A stretch of 64,000 bases of DNA from Monocercomonoides exilis (taxonomy: Eukaryota; Preaxostyla; Oxymonadida; Polymastigidae), in NCBI GenBank assembly GCA_001643675.2, contig LSRY02000009.1, forward strand, positions 1,811,001 to 1,875,000. Direction: 5' to 3'. The notes beneath the pieces were generated by a model, which saw only the letters and a list, made by a program, of their open reading frames with translations, was not told the DNA's origin and searched no databases. Position numbers and translations under genes: made by a program. Below, one piece after another: positions 36,608 to 48,900 of this stretch; positions within the stretch are counted from its first letter, which is position 1, and every line of letters begins with the position of its first letter.

Positions 36608-37013
36608 ATGTGGCAAGAGGCTATTTTGGAGAACAAGAAACCAATTGGAAAGATAATTACCAATCCCTTGGAGATGGGAAAATTTTTCAAGACCAAAAAG
36701 ATGGTTTGACTTTTTTTGTTTTGCTCATTTTTCTTTTAAGATGTTCTTTGAATGAATACAGATTGGCTACGAACAGGAGTGCAACGAAGAGAGAGAGAAG
36801 CCATTTTATCCTTTTTCAAAAGATCCAGAAGTTTATGAGATTATTCTTGTTTGTATTGCATTCAACGACAGCGTTCGTGACTTCTGCCATCTGTTATGCA
36901 TGCTTCATCATCGATTAACTCATCTTCTCCTTCGCATTCATCGGCATTTCAAAGAATCGTTTGATGGAAACAGCCATTTTTATGCTTTAATGGCAGATTT
37001 ACAATACTGGTGA
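36608..37013 (+). CDS. Small two-exon hypothetical protein
   Basis: Exon 36608-36703 (starting MWQEAILENKKPIGKIITNP) joins in phase at a 58-nt GT-AG intron (36704-36761) to exon 36762-37013 (IGYEQECNEEREKPFYPFSK, VYEIILVCIAFNDSVRDFCH, LTHLLLRIHRHFKESFDG), ending LQYW plus TGA; about 115 residues. The intron size matches those of the hAT, USP-fusion and helical-family genes. Plus-strand frames upstream (36410-36607) look protein-like, so the gene may be longer with a one-base shift in the T run at 36598-36605. No domain recognised. Confidence 0.5.
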
Positions 37014-37361
37014 AATATGCAGAATTGGGTGAATAAAATGTGAAAAGGATTCCAGAAACTTTGAATTGGAATCAAAAATAGGAGGATTTCCAAAAGGAGA
37101 AGAGAAAACGGAGAGAAGATGCAGCAATGGACTGGAAAATAAGAGGAAAATGGTTGTGAACAAGAAAAGTGGACATGAAGAAGAAGAAGAAGAAGAAGAA
37201 AAGAAAAGAGAGAAAGAAGAAATAAGCTATTTTTTTGAAAGAAGAATATGACATTTTCTAATGAATGACATGAAAGAAGATAAGATATTCGACATTCTGA
37301 GGAAAGAAAGTAAAGAGAAAGAACTTTGCCAGATTTTTTTGGGAAAGAGAGAGAAAGCGAA

Positions 37362-37463
37362 AGAGAGAAAGAAGAGAAAGAAGAGAAAGAAGAGAAAGAA
37401 GAGAAAGAAGAGAAAGAAGAGAAAGAAGAGAAAGAAGAGAAAGAAGAAAAAGAAGAGAAAGAA
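37362..37463. repeat. Minisatellite, 9-bp AGAGAAAGA-type unit
   Basis: About ten head-to-tail copies of GAGAAAGAA with slight decay. On the plus strand the frames give only Lys/Arg/Glu runs. Confidence 0.85.
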
Positions 37464-37499
37464 CTGTTTCTTTTGAAGATTGCTCCGCTTTTCATGAAG

Positions 37500-38949
37500 C
37501 GAAGATGAAAAATAAGCCAAAAGAGAAGAAGAAGAAATATCAGATGTTGGATTTAAGAAAAGAAGAAGAAGAAAATGTTTGAAATAATTATTCCGGCAAA
37601 CGCCCTCAAAGATAAAGAGAAACGGGGAATTTAAAAGGGTGAAATAATGAAAATGATCATGAGAAGGAAAAGAAGCAGAAAGATTAAACAAAAGCGGAGA
37701 AAATCAAGCGAAGAGAGATATTTCTCCGGATGCTGCTAATTCTCCGGATGTGGTTCTAGAATATTTACGAGCAGGATTTTGAAGATATCAATGGAAGAAG
37801 CGAAGGAAATAAAGAAGACAGAGAAAATAAAGGAGATAAAGGAGATAAAAGGGACAAAGGAAAAGGAGAAAGAAGGAATATAGCAAACAGATGATTTGTC
37901 AAAAGAGGAACAGAATTTGACAGAGAAAAGAGAGAAGGGAGAGAAAAGATTGAACTGATAAAGTTGAAGAAAGAAGGAAAAAAATGAATGGAGATGAGGA
38001 AAATTGTGAAAAAGAGAGGGAAAAATGGAAAAGATTAAGAGAAAGATAAACAAAATGTATTTTCATATTTCTCTCAACCAAACAACATTTATATGCACAG
38101 AAAAATGCATTTCTTTTCCTTTTTCAAATTGCAATTATAATTATCATCATCATCATCATCATCATTGCATTCATTTTTTCACCTTCTCCTTCATTTTATT
38201 CTCCTTCCACTTCTTCTTTTTTTTTTTCTTCTTCTTCTTCTTCTTCAACTTCTGCTTCTTCTTCTTACTCATAAACATTACCATCATCAACATAATCTTC
38301 TTCTTTTTCACCTTCTCCTTCTTCATTGTCATTTTTTTCTCCTTCCATATCCACTTTCTTCATGTCCGGATAATCGAATTTGTGAAAGTTTCCCCCCACC
38401 GTAGGCACAAGGCGGACATTTCCATGCGGCTCTTCTTCAGCACTTTCAAAGAGAATGTCTGCAAAATACACAAAAAGACATCAATTTCTCCTTCAGCTCA
38501 GCCATCAGCTGTGCATCTGAAGTTTCGCTTTTTCATTCAGATCGAACGCCAAGCGCTGTTTGTAGCGTGTTTTTTTGTTTGTTTCAGGAGTGAGAATCTT
38601 TGAAAAGCAAACAAGAAGTGGAAGAGGAAGAAGAAAGGCAGAAATGAAGTTGAATTTGTAGAGGAGGAAGAAGAAGAAGAAGAAGAAGAAGAAGAAGAAG
38701 AAGGCTGAAAAGAAAGGGGAGATACTGAACCTGCTGAATCTTCCATCCGATTTGTATTTAAACACATGTTATTTGATGAAGAAGCTGAAGCCGACGGAGC
38801 AGTTCGAACAGTTACGTAACTTTCTTCCCCTTCACCCCCAGTTCTGTCATAATCTTCCATTCTTTCTCCTTCTCCTCCTCCTCCTTCTTCTTCTTCTTCT
38901 TCTCCTTCTCCTCCTCCTCCTTCTCCTTCTCCTTCTTCCATCTCATCAT

Positions 38950-38982
<33 letters not shown>

Positions 38983-39220
38983 TAACTGAAACAGCCCACT
39001 GGTCTGCTTCTCCAGTCAGGATGCGAAGATGAGTACCAGCTGGAGATGAACAGTCACAATCATTTCCATTTTTATCAACATCATAGACTTCTTCTTTTTT
39101 GCCGTCTTCTTTTTTTTCAACTGGAGCAGCATGCAGATCTGCAGAAGAAATAGAAGACATCGAGAGGCGGCTGGAGTGTATGAAAATCAAAAAAAGTCGT
39201 AACTGAGGGAGCAACAGACG
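37500..39220. other. Low-complexity region, no confident gene
   Basis: Alternating purine (37520-38040) and pyrimidine (38130-38340, 38870-38985) tracts, with GAA runs near 38660-38700. Frames on both strands are compositionally biased. Peptides near 38350-38600 might belong to a gene, but I cannot model it. Confidence 0.4.
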
Positions 39221-39241
39221 CTTCGAGGGATATGTTGTTGC

Positions 39242-39955
39242 GTGACATTGCTGGTTGCATTGTATGGGGGTGTTGTGTGTGCATACGATGTGGCGCTTTC
39301 GGCGATGCTTTCGGTTCCGCTGGTGGGGCCGCTTCCGTCACTTGCAGCGTCTGTGGGAACGAAGCCAGAGGGAAAGCAGAATTTTGTGTCGGCAGATGTG
39401 AATGCGTTCCCATCGATCAACAAATCTGTTTGACCCATCGCTGCTGCCGTCGGCGATAGCGCGGCTGGTGTCGCGATCGTCGCAGTTGAAATATTTGGTG
39501 ATGAAGCTGTACGACGATGCGATGTGTCGAGGAGTTGCAGTGTGCGAAGGATAGAGGAGGGAGCGGAGAAGGGGCTGGATGCGGTGGGGTTGAAGATGGA
39601 GAATGTGCTTTTGATGAAAGCAACGATTGCACAGGAGGTGCTGGAGGAGCGAGAAGAGGAAGAGGAAGGAGAAAAGGGAGGCAAAGATGGAAAAGAAGAT
39701 GGAGGGAGAGAGGGAGGTGATGGAAATGAGGAGAAAGGCGGGTATCCGACAGCGCACAGAGAGTTTGTGGAGAAAATCAAAGAGAACCAGGGGAAGCTGG
39801 AAGAAGCAATGGCGCTGCTGGTTGTGGAGGCGCTTGGGCTGAGTGGGCTGAGGTTTGTGAAGGCAGAGGTTGAGGTGGGTGCAGACAAGCAGCATTCAGT
39901 TGAGCCAGAAGTGTGCAGTTCTTCTTCATCTGATGGCATTCAGCAGGAGATTTAA
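39242..39955 (+). pseudogene. Hypothetical protein with one in-frame TGA
   Basis: A single plus frame runs from 39242 to 39955 except for a TGA at 39431: PLVGPLPSLAASVGTKPEGK, then GDSAAGVAIVAVEIFGDEAV, KMENVLLMKATIAQEVLEE, an acidic/Gly linker, REFVEKIKENQGKLEEAMAL and LVVEALGLSGLRFVKAEVEV. The minus strand is also open here (39187-39939) but Ser/Pro/Thr-rich, so I prefer the plus reading. The DNA is less AT-rich than average. No family recognised. Confidence 0.35.
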
Positions 39956-39959
39956 AGAG

Positions 39960-41100
39960 AAGAGGAGAATTGGACTTCAGCAGTGCGCAGATTTATGATA
40001 GTGCAGCCGTTCCATCAACCAGAACAATTGCGTGTATTTCAGAGGAAGTTGTTGGCTTTGATTTTGGGAGCAAAACATTACTTTTGACTGTGAAAGTCGG
40101 TTGTTAAATTCAAATGTAATTAAAAGTTCATCTCATTGCAGGTGTTGTAGGGTTTGTTGAATGATATCAATCGTCTTGGATTGCTTTGCAAACTGCTTCA
40201 TTTTCAACTGAAAAAGACGAGCTGACAAGTTAAGATCTGTGTGTTAAATTGGATGAAAACCAATAAGGTTTGAAGGAGAAGAACGAAGAATGTGAGGGAT
40301 TTATTGTGAAGAAATGATTTGCTCAGATGAATATGATTTCAATGAGGGCGAAGGAGGAAAGGAGGGGAAAAAAAAAGAAAATTTGCTATGAGAAAGAATA
40401 AAACACATCTCCATTCAATAAATGATGAACCTGAGCATTTTTGTGATGAAAGCAATAGAATGAAGAGCTGAATGAACAATTGCAAAGTTTGGCTTTTCTT
40501 CAAAGTGAATTTTTCATTTTCAATAGAAAAATCAAATTAGATTTGGTGAAATCGAATAAACATATGAATTTCGAAGTGTATCACTTTCATTTTTGATAAT
40601 TTTCCTTTGAAACAGAATTTCAATTGTTGAAGTTGAGCTTTTAAATGCAACTAATTTTTTTTTCATTTTTCATCAAAAACTTTTCTCATGTTTCATTTGA
40701 GATATTCGCATGCAACTTTTTTGAAGGAAATATATTCTATTTTTTTTCTTTATGTGGAATTTGAAAGGAAAAAAACTATAAATTCACAATTATTTTCATT
40801 TGGGACAGAATTCTTTCGTTTATGAAAAATTCAATGACTTGTTCCAAACTTTTTCTGTAATTGAAAAAAATAATATTTCTGACATTATTGTGCAATATTA
40901 AATTTTGAAAAATTAAAAATCGAAAAAAAATCCTGAAAGAACCGAGTGATGCAAAATTCATAAATAAAAAAATCTCGTTTCATTTCTTAGCTTGATAGAA
41001 ATGCACTGACAAGATATGATTTTGTAGAAATGATATAAAAGTCAACAACAAAAATAATATCAAAGGCTTGTTATCATTTGGTTAGCTGTTTTCTATATCT
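39960..41100. other. AT-rich intergenic, no gene seen
   Basis: Nothing supported beyond short frames. Confidence 0.5.
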
Positions 41101-41105
41101 TTCTT

Positions 41106-41381
41106 TCAACTTTTCTCTGTAGTTTCCTTCAATCTCTTCTCAAACTTAATTTCTATCCACTTTTCCTCACTTTTCCTCTTTGTTCTTCTTATTCTCTTCA
41201 AAACTTTCTTTCTCTTTCTCTTTCTCTTTCTCTTTCTCTTTCTCTTTCTTTCTTCTTCTTCTTCTTCTTCTTCGACAACTTCATTAGCTGACTTATAAAT
41301 AGCCATGGTAATAAGCACAAATGAAGAAGAGCAAAGAAGGAAAACCAATACGAAGAAGAAGTTTTTATAAGGGGTTTGCAT
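41106..41381 (-). CDS. Small putative membrane protein with acidic and Lys-Arg runs
   Basis: The 91-residue frame starts with a strong hydrophobic segment (FFFVLVFLLCSSSFVLITM), then an eight-residue Glu run, then an alternating Lys-Arg block encoded by a TTTCTC hexanucleotide repeat (about 41204-41250), then a charged tail. The hydrophobic start followed by a charged tail would suit a signal-anchored protein, but half the frame is encoded by microsatellite, so it may be fortuitous. Confidence 0.3.
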   Translation of the reverse strand: MQTPYKNFFFVLVFLLCSSSFVLITMAIYKSANEVVEEEEEEEERKRKRKRKRKRKRKKVLKRIRRTKRKSEEKWIEIKFEKRLKETTEKS

Positions 41382-41981
41382 GAAAGTTTGCAGTTCAATG
41401 AGAATTTAACAACTTCTTTTCAATTGGGCTGTTTTGTGATTCAAAGAAAAGCAAATAACAAAATGAAGAAATATTGAGAAACCTCATTTTCATATTTTAA
41501 AACTTCTTTAAAGCCTATCCTGGCAAGTGCACACTTAACCTTACATGAAAATTTTTAAATATTTTATATCAAAACAATAAAAAATATTATTACAAGCAAT
41601 TATCAATTCAAATTAGTAGCGGAAAATCGTTCATCAAAAATGAAAAATTATTTGAAAAGATCAAAAATACTTTAATTAAAATTTTTTATTTGTGCACAAA
41701 ATATGGAAGTTTTGTTGATATGAGTATTTGAAACAATAGGAATCGAATGTTTATTAATTATTTTTTCACCCATGACCCTTGTTCCTGATAAGAAATCAGA
41801 TGTTGCTGATTATAACAAGCTTTTTCAAGATTTAGTAAAGAGTTGGGAGTGGTTCATTCAGATAATCAACTTTAATGAAACGAAAAAATTCCCATCTTGT
41901 AGAAGATATATGAAACTAACAACAGTTGATGAAACAAATCGATCATAGAGATATTCAGCAAGTAACAAATTCATTTCATAT

Positions 41982-42813
41982 TTGAAGGAGACATCTTTTT
42001 ATCGAAGTCATATCAAAATCAACTCCATTTTTCTTATTCTTTTGCATTTCTGGTTAAAAATTCGAATTAATCAATGCTCATATTTGACTGGAGTTTGTCG
42101 AAATACAGTCGGCTATTGGTATTCTGTTGCAAGAGCATCAATTGGAATTCGAATGTCGAGTGCGAGGTTTATTCTTGGAGGAGAAGGATGTATTGTGAAA
42201 ACAGATGGAGCAATTATGAGAAAAAGAAAGCTCCACAAAGGGAAAAAGAAGTAACAAATTTGGCTTTTTGGAGTAGTGGAAAGAAAAGAAAATGATGAAA
42301 ATGGAAAATGTTTAATTATCAGAGTTCCAAACAGAAAAAAGGAGACTCTGATTCCCATCATTGAAGCCAACATCCAGAAAGGAACAACGATTAACAGTAA
42401 TGAGTGGTGGTGTGAATATGTGCTTGAGTGAATTAGGTTACAAACATCAGACAGTTTGCCACAAATACGAATTCAAAAATACAGAAACAGGAGTAATCAC
42501 AAATTTGATAGAAGGCTGTTGGTCTCATTTCAGAAGATCACTGCCTCCTTGTGGAATCAAAGAAAAGTTCATTGATGATTATATTGCTTCATTTTTGTTT
42601 CAACGAGAAAAAGAAATGCCATTCCCAGAATTTGTGAGGAATGTTGCTAATTACAAACCCACTGAAGCTGCATTTCCCCATGACTATGATGATGGAGAAG
42701 GAGACGATGAAGCAGATGTTCCCCAAATTGAGCAGGAAGCAGTTGAAATTCATAAAGAAGATTACGACGATCCTGGAAATGGAGCAGATGCTAGTGAATA
42801 TTCTGAATCTTAA
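41982..42813 (+). pseudogene. Merlin-like (IS1595/ISXO2-type) transposase, copy 2, frameshifted
   Basis: The first frame gives GVCRNTVGYWYSVAR, FILGGEGCIVKTDG and MRKRKLHKGKK. After a frame change come IIRVPNRKKETLIPIIEANI, TTINSNEWWCEYVLE and a TGA. One frame on come SELGYKHQTVCHKYEF, TGVITNLIEGCWSHFRRSLP and DDYIASFLFQREK, then an acidic tail ending at TAA 42811. The order matches ISXO2/Merlin DDE domains (motifs PNRxxETLIPII, SDEW, GYKH, NxIEGxW). The catalytic Asp of SDEW is Asn here, and frames change at least twice, so it is inactive. No TIRs found. Confidence 0.75.
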
Positions 42814-43101
42814 CATTTTTGATCATTTTCAATAATAATTATTTATTTTTTTCAAACACTTTTATAATTGAAATAGCCAAAACCATCAATTATTAACATG
42901 TTATTTATGCATTACGACAATTAATAAATAAAAACAAAGTCGTTTGAATTATTTTTGGCTTGTAAGGTTGAGTGAGCATATGCCCCTATCCTTCATTAAA
43001 TTTTGCTTTGAAGAACAATTAACGAAATATCCAAAAAATTCTATTTCAAAGGAAAGAAAATAAAAGAAAATGGAAGAAAATTTTGGAAATGAAATTTTTT
43101 T

Positions 43102-43102
<1 letters not shown>

Positions 43103-43134
<32 letters not shown>
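43103..43134. repeat. 32-nt poly(A) tract
   Basis: Uninterrupted A run just left of the TIR element at about 43141. Confidence 0.9.
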
Positions 43135-43135
<1 letters not shown>

Positions 43136-43140
43136 GGTGA

Positions 43141-44165
43141 GTCACAACTTTAAGTAACATTCAGAAACTCGTTTTTTATCGGATTTTTTGTGATAGAATG
43201 ATTGTATATCAAATAATAAAACATGCAAGGTGTGAATTTTCCATTTTCAAAATACTTTTTTTTCAATGAAAAAAATAAAAATTTACAGTGGGTCTGATCA
43301 AATGGATTTTAAAAAATTTAAGTTGAAATCAACTTGTAAAAGGATTATTTGAAAATTTTTATGGAATATGAAACTTTTATTTTTATTTTTATAAAGAATA
43401 ATTAAACAGTTTGCAATTTATTCAAATACATAATATTTTGTTTTTTCATTTTGCGCAATCATTGAAACACACGTTTTTGATGTGTGAAAAAGTGATTCAT
43501 TAATTTAAACATAAACCCTATTTATAAAAAATAAACAAAAATTAAGTACAAAACAAAAACCTCATATTTCGATTCGAGAAAAAACTCTAAAGCAGAATTA
43601 AACCCTTGAAGTTCATTTTCACGAATTTTTATTCCTTAAAAAAGTCAAAACCAAACAAATAAGTACTTAAAATATCTTTAATTCACTTGATTTGAATTGT
43701 TAGGTTTTTTTAACAAATTAATTTGAACAAACCATGAAAGTGCAAAAAATCGTTCAATTTGCAAATATAAAAATATATAAAATTTGTTTGATCAAAATTT
43801 TAACATGGTTGATCCTTTTTGAAATCAAACTTTCGTTCGAGTTTTGATCAAAAATGATTATCTCAATGGGTTTTTTATAAAAATTTGTTTCTGCAATAAC
43901 AACTTCATGAACAATATGTATTATCAGTTAAAGAATAATTTATCGAAATCCCTTTAAGAAAATTATATTGATCAAAACTCTAACAAAATAATTTCAAAAA
44001 GGATCAGCCATATTTTCGAAATTTTTATTTTATTTGTTAAAAAAAAATTTATCTAGAATAAAAATACACTCCCAGCTTTTTATGTAATATTATATTAAAT
44101 CATTCTATCACAAAAAATCCAAAAAAAAAACGAGTTTCTGAATCTCACTTAAAGTCGCAATTAAC
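43141..44165. mobile_element. Non-coding TIR element, about 1 kb
   Basis: Inverted repeats of about 65 bp: left ACTTTAAGTAACATTCAGAA then ACTCG at about 43147, right the complement at about 44135-44158, both including GATTTTTTGTGATAGAATGA. Inside, a second inverted pair (GATCCTTTTTGAAAT at about 43811 and its complement near 43990) gives a nested fold. No reading frame of note. Exact ends and duplication unresolved. Confidence 0.6.
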
Positions 44166-44171
44166 AGCATG

Positions 44172-44260
44172 CACCAAAAATATTTCAAAACAGAAAAACT
44201 TTCAAGCAAAGTCGAAAGTTAGAAAAACTTCAAATTTTCAAAATACGGGTAAATACGCGC
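44172..44260 (+). repeat. Solo left end of the CACCA element family
   Basis: CACCAAAAATATTTCAAAA followed by AGTCGAAAGTTAGAAAAAC and CTTCAAATTTTCAAAA matches the left 90 bp of the 2436-3292 element. No matching right end found downstream, so it is truncated. Confidence 0.65.
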
Positions 44261-44904
44261 TTTCAAGCTTTTTTTTGCACAAGACACTGAAAAATTGCTT
44301 CATTCATAACTTTATTTTACTTTCTCAGAATTCGAAAAAATTTTAATTTTTATATCCTAAAATAGACATCGTTGAAATCAAAACATGAAGTTTTCAAAAA
44401 TTTCACGAATGTCAAAAAATAGACACCTTTTTATTGTGTTTTTTGATCTCAAAAAGTCAACGAGAAGTACATAATTTTTCTATGAAAATGCATGAAGAAA
44501 AATATTTTCTCCCTACAAGTGATAATATCTGAAATCACAGATTTTCAGTGAGATAACGAAAATTGTTTGATTATGTCGAAGCATAAAAAGGTTGTATTTT
44601 TGAATGTTTTTGTTTCAAAATATAAAGAACAAAAGATTTAATACAGATTTCTTATTATCAAGTTTTTGATATTTCACTTTCACTGTCATCTTTTGAAATC
44701 AAATTTGATCTTCAATGATAAAAACTGTTTTTATTGAATGAAAATTAAAAAAAATTTTTTCATAATTGAACTTTCATTTGATTTTTTATCAGAATTTTTT
44801 CCTCCATGTTCGTTTCGAACAATGTTTTTTGTTCAAGAGGCAATAAAAAAAACAGCACTCTTATGGTTTTTCACATTCTTTTCACATTAATATTCAAATA
44901 AATT

Positions 44905-44905
44905 A

Positions 44906-44941
<36 letters not shown>

Positions 44942-44972
44942 ACAAAACAAAACAAAACAAAACAAAATAAAA
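44905..44972. repeat. AAAT and AAAAC microsatellites
   Basis: About nine AAAT units (44905-44940) run directly into about five AAAAC units. Confidence 0.85.
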
Positions 44973-45427
44973 AAAAGTGTGATTTCAAAAAGGTTCAATG
45001 AAATTTTTTATTAGAAGAATTGATTGTATCATATTTATTGGGTAAAAAACAATAAATAATTACAAAAAAACGAAAAAAATAATAAAAAATAAAAAAATAA
45101 AAACCAAATTCGAATCCAAATACAAAATAAAAACAAAAACAACAACAACATAAATTATATATAAAACAGGGCCAGAAATTTTTCATTTTTGAAAATAAAT
45201 ACGATTTGTTCCAAAATTTTTAAAAAACCCTTAATATGAAAAGTCCATCATTCTCATCAAAAGTTTGGGACGAAATATATTGCTTTATGAATTTTGTTCC
45301 ATTCTGAATATTTGAACAGATTTCTCAATTTTAGAATTTTTCTGTCTTTTTTTGGCACGGGAATGAAAGACTTATAATGATAAGGTTGGAGAAAAGTTTG
45401 GTACAAATTGTTGTTTTTTTCATAAAT

Positions 45428-45681
45428 GGGTGATTATTTTTGAAAACATATTTCTTCAATCAAAAATTTCGGTTAGATAATATCCCTCGAATATAAAAAA
45501 AGAACACCAAAAAATAAAAAGTCTAATAAAAGATAACAATCTCTTTATTTGTGATTAAACTTTTGTTATAAAAGCATTTGTGATGAATTTTTCATTCGAA
45601 CACAAAATCTCTTCCCAATGACAAATCATCTTTGAAAAAACAACACACCGAAAAAAGTTATGAAATCAAAAATAATCACCC
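45428..45681. mobile_element. 254-bp MITE, GGGTGATT family
   Basis: Ends GGGTGATTATTTTTGA and its inverse complement, flanked by AAAT (45424-45427 and 45682-45685). Shares termini and duplication pattern with 28583-28823 and 59786-60025; the interior differs. It sits 240 bp upstream of the beta-helix surface-protein gene. Confidence 0.75.
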
Positions 45682-45921
45682 AAATGAAAAAAATTTGCCC
45701 CATTTGTTCTGAAAAATTATTAAAATGAGAAAAACATTAGAAAATATTTCATTGAATACAATTCATAAAGCAAGAATATTTGTTCCAACTCATTTGAACT
45801 TTTATAGCGATATAATTATATAAAAAATTTGCCATGTTGTTCTCAATCAAATTTTTATTTGGTTAAAACTGAATTATATTTAATTATAGTTACATGATCA
45901 AAACATTGGATTGAACCGAAA

Positions 45922-48900
45922 ATGTTTGTTATAATAGCACTATTTGCAAGCTCTTTTTCAAGCTCAATTGAAAATAATCAAAGTTTTTCGGAAAGAGAAC
46001 TTGTTGCTGAAAGAGGAAGCGTTCAAGAAGCACCAATAACAATTGTTTTTATTTCTAACAGAGGGGATGATTCGAACCCCAACTGTGGAGTCGAAGCCGA
46101 ACCATGCAAATCGGTTGCAAAAGGAATTGAAAGACTTGGAGATGATCCAGGGGACAAATCTATTAAAATTGTTGATTTTGCAGAGATTCAATATGAATTT
46201 TTATTTAACAAAGAATTCAGCTTAACAATGGATTCAGGAGTAGACAGCGACACCAGAGGAATGCTTGATTTTGACTTGAAAGATCTCGTGGAAAAAGGAA
46301 AGTTCCATATTATAACGAAAAAATTTTAAAATTGGAACATTTGACATTTAATCTAATTTTATCCCAGACTGAACAATCGTCAACAGAAACAGACGAGGAA
46401 TCGGCGATTATTCTTTCTAGAGGTTTTGACGGAGACTTAACAATTTGCGACTGTGGTATTTGTCTAAACAGATGGACAGAAGATTTATTGCCTTTTTCTG
46501 TATTGAGTGTCGTGGAAGGGAAAATCTCAATTGACAAGTTTTATTGGATATTATCATCAAATTTCAAAAACTTTAACGGAGAAATTTTGCATATTTCTGA
46601 AGATGCCACTTTACAAAAATTGATTGGCTTCGAATTTGGTGAAGCTACATTGAACAAAGAATGCGCTTTGAAACTTCCATCATCGTTTACACTGGAAGGT
46701 TGTAACTTTGGCTATGCTAACAGAAAAACTGCGGGCCCTGCGATACTTGAGGCTAAAAGCGAGGAAAACAAAAAAGTTGAGATTTCAATTTCAAAATGCT
46801 CATTTACTTCAATATCGCCTTTGTCAGAAATGGGAAGCAGCCTTTATTTTGAAATGATGCATCCAGAGAGTGAGCTGAATATCATTGATACAACATTCAG
46901 CAATGGGAATGCTACAAAAGGAGGGGGAATGATGATTGGGATGACGAAAGGGAAAGTGAAACTGGAAAACGTTGAATTTTCTGGCTGCGTGGCCACAGAA
47001 GGAGGAGGAGGGCTGTACGCACTTGAGTTGACGCAAATGGCAGGATTTGAGTGCAATAATGTGAAGTTTGAAAGATGCACAGCGAAGTCTGGAGGCGGAG
47101 TTTATTTGACTTTGGACGAAGAGAACATAAAAGGTGACGGAATCTTTTTTAAGAATTGCTTCTTTGCGAAAAATGAGGGCAAAATAGATGCAAACGACGT
47201 GGCTATCCTCTGCAAGGGGGATTCTGAGATGAACAAGAATCCTTTTGATGCAGCATGCATTAGCTCAACGAAGAAAGAGCGAGTTGTCGTGAAAAGGCCA
47301 AGCACCACATCAATCATACACGATGATTGGCTGACTTACAACTCATTTGAAGTGGATGTTGACGCTATTAACGGAGCTGATGATGATGGTTGCGGCAAGG
47401 AAGGGAATAAGCCATGCAAAACGATGAAAAAGGCGATTGAGAACAGTCTTACGGGGAGGCTGTTTCACATTTACACGACCAAAGATTGCAACAAATACGA
47501 TACCGAACCAATTACTATAGAAGGACGCGAAATTGAGGTTTCAAGCAGAGATACCAACAAAATCTCCATTACGACAGCTCTGGACGAAACGAAGGTGCTT
47601 CCGGGTGAAGGAGTTTTCAACCTGAAACAGCAAAGCAGTCTTCTGCTGTACGAAACAGAAATCAATGTGGACACGGCGAGAGCAAGCGGAAGAAGCAACG
47701 GGCTGATTGTTACAGACGGCGACGATGCATCAGCCCAACTTTGTGATGTTAATATCACAGCGACTGATGAAAAGCAAGAGCTTAATTGCGCTTTGATAGA
47801 ATGCAAGAAGGGGACATTATATTTAGTTACCGTAACCGTCGAGAACTTTATTTCTTCGTCTGCAATTATTCTTTGCGAAGCAGCAAAGAAAATTAAATTC
47901 TTCGGCTTTTTGCTCAATAAGCTGTCTGTCAAAAGCGCAACACGGTCTGTTGTGACTGTTTTGGAGGGATGCGAACATGTTTCTGTGACAAATGGCAGAT
48001 TTCTGAACTGCTGGTCGGTGGAGCACAAAATCGGAGGCTGCATATATATGGAAGTTGGAGACAGCACCAATGAATTTTCAGTTTCGCACACAACTTTTCG
48101 AAATTGTTCTGTCAGAAATCCAACGAATAATGAGGAAGTGAATGCATTAGACAGAAATGAAGAATCAAAAGGAGGAGCGATTTTTGTTCGAGTCTCCGAT
48201 GGCGTTACTGATCCAGTTAAATTATCATTAGAAAATTTGAATTTTGTTGATTGTGCGGCAAAAGAAGGAAAATATGTTTTCTTGTCACTTCCAGTTGGAA
48301 GAGAGCAATTGAAAGATGAACTCTTTATATTTGAAATGGAGGAGATTTATGGAGAGCCGAATGACATACTTTTGGAAGAAAGGAAAGGCGATGAAGCAAA
48401 TATTATCGATCTTTTAACGGACGAAGCTAACAGACTGCCATATCATTCGAGCAGGATCTTTGTTGGAGGAGAGAAAGCAAGCAACGAAAAGAGCTGCGGA
48501 AGAAAAACAGAGCCGTGCGATCGAATTAGCACAGGAACAAAGCACAATATACGAAACGAGGCATTTATGATGCTTTTTATAGGAATGGTTTCAGTAGACG
48601 AACCATTTGAAACAAAGCAGTCAATGACATTCGCTTCAGCACCTGATTCATCTTCGTCTTCATTGTTAGCTGCAGAGCCGAATCGCGGAACGCTTCATGT
48701 TGAATCAAAGATATACGCAGGGAAATCGCTGGCAGTGTTTGAAAACTGGCGCTATTCTTGTACATTCAGGCATGTTGATATAGAATACCCAGATGCGGTT
48801 GAAGGAGAAGCACTGGATTTGATTTTCACACAAAATCAATTGACCATCATTGATGTTGTGCTTAGACCGTGGTATACTGAGCTGACAGGAGAAAGCGTCC

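Noticed and set aside
37360-37465. CRISPR-like array
   Set aside because: Units are 9 bp, head to tail without unique spacers; it is a minisatellite. No CRISPR array is present.
28048-41775. A 13.7-kb element bounded by GGGTGAAAAAAATG and an inverted copy
   Set aside because: The flanking four bases differ (TAAT versus ATGA), and the match is short and A-rich.
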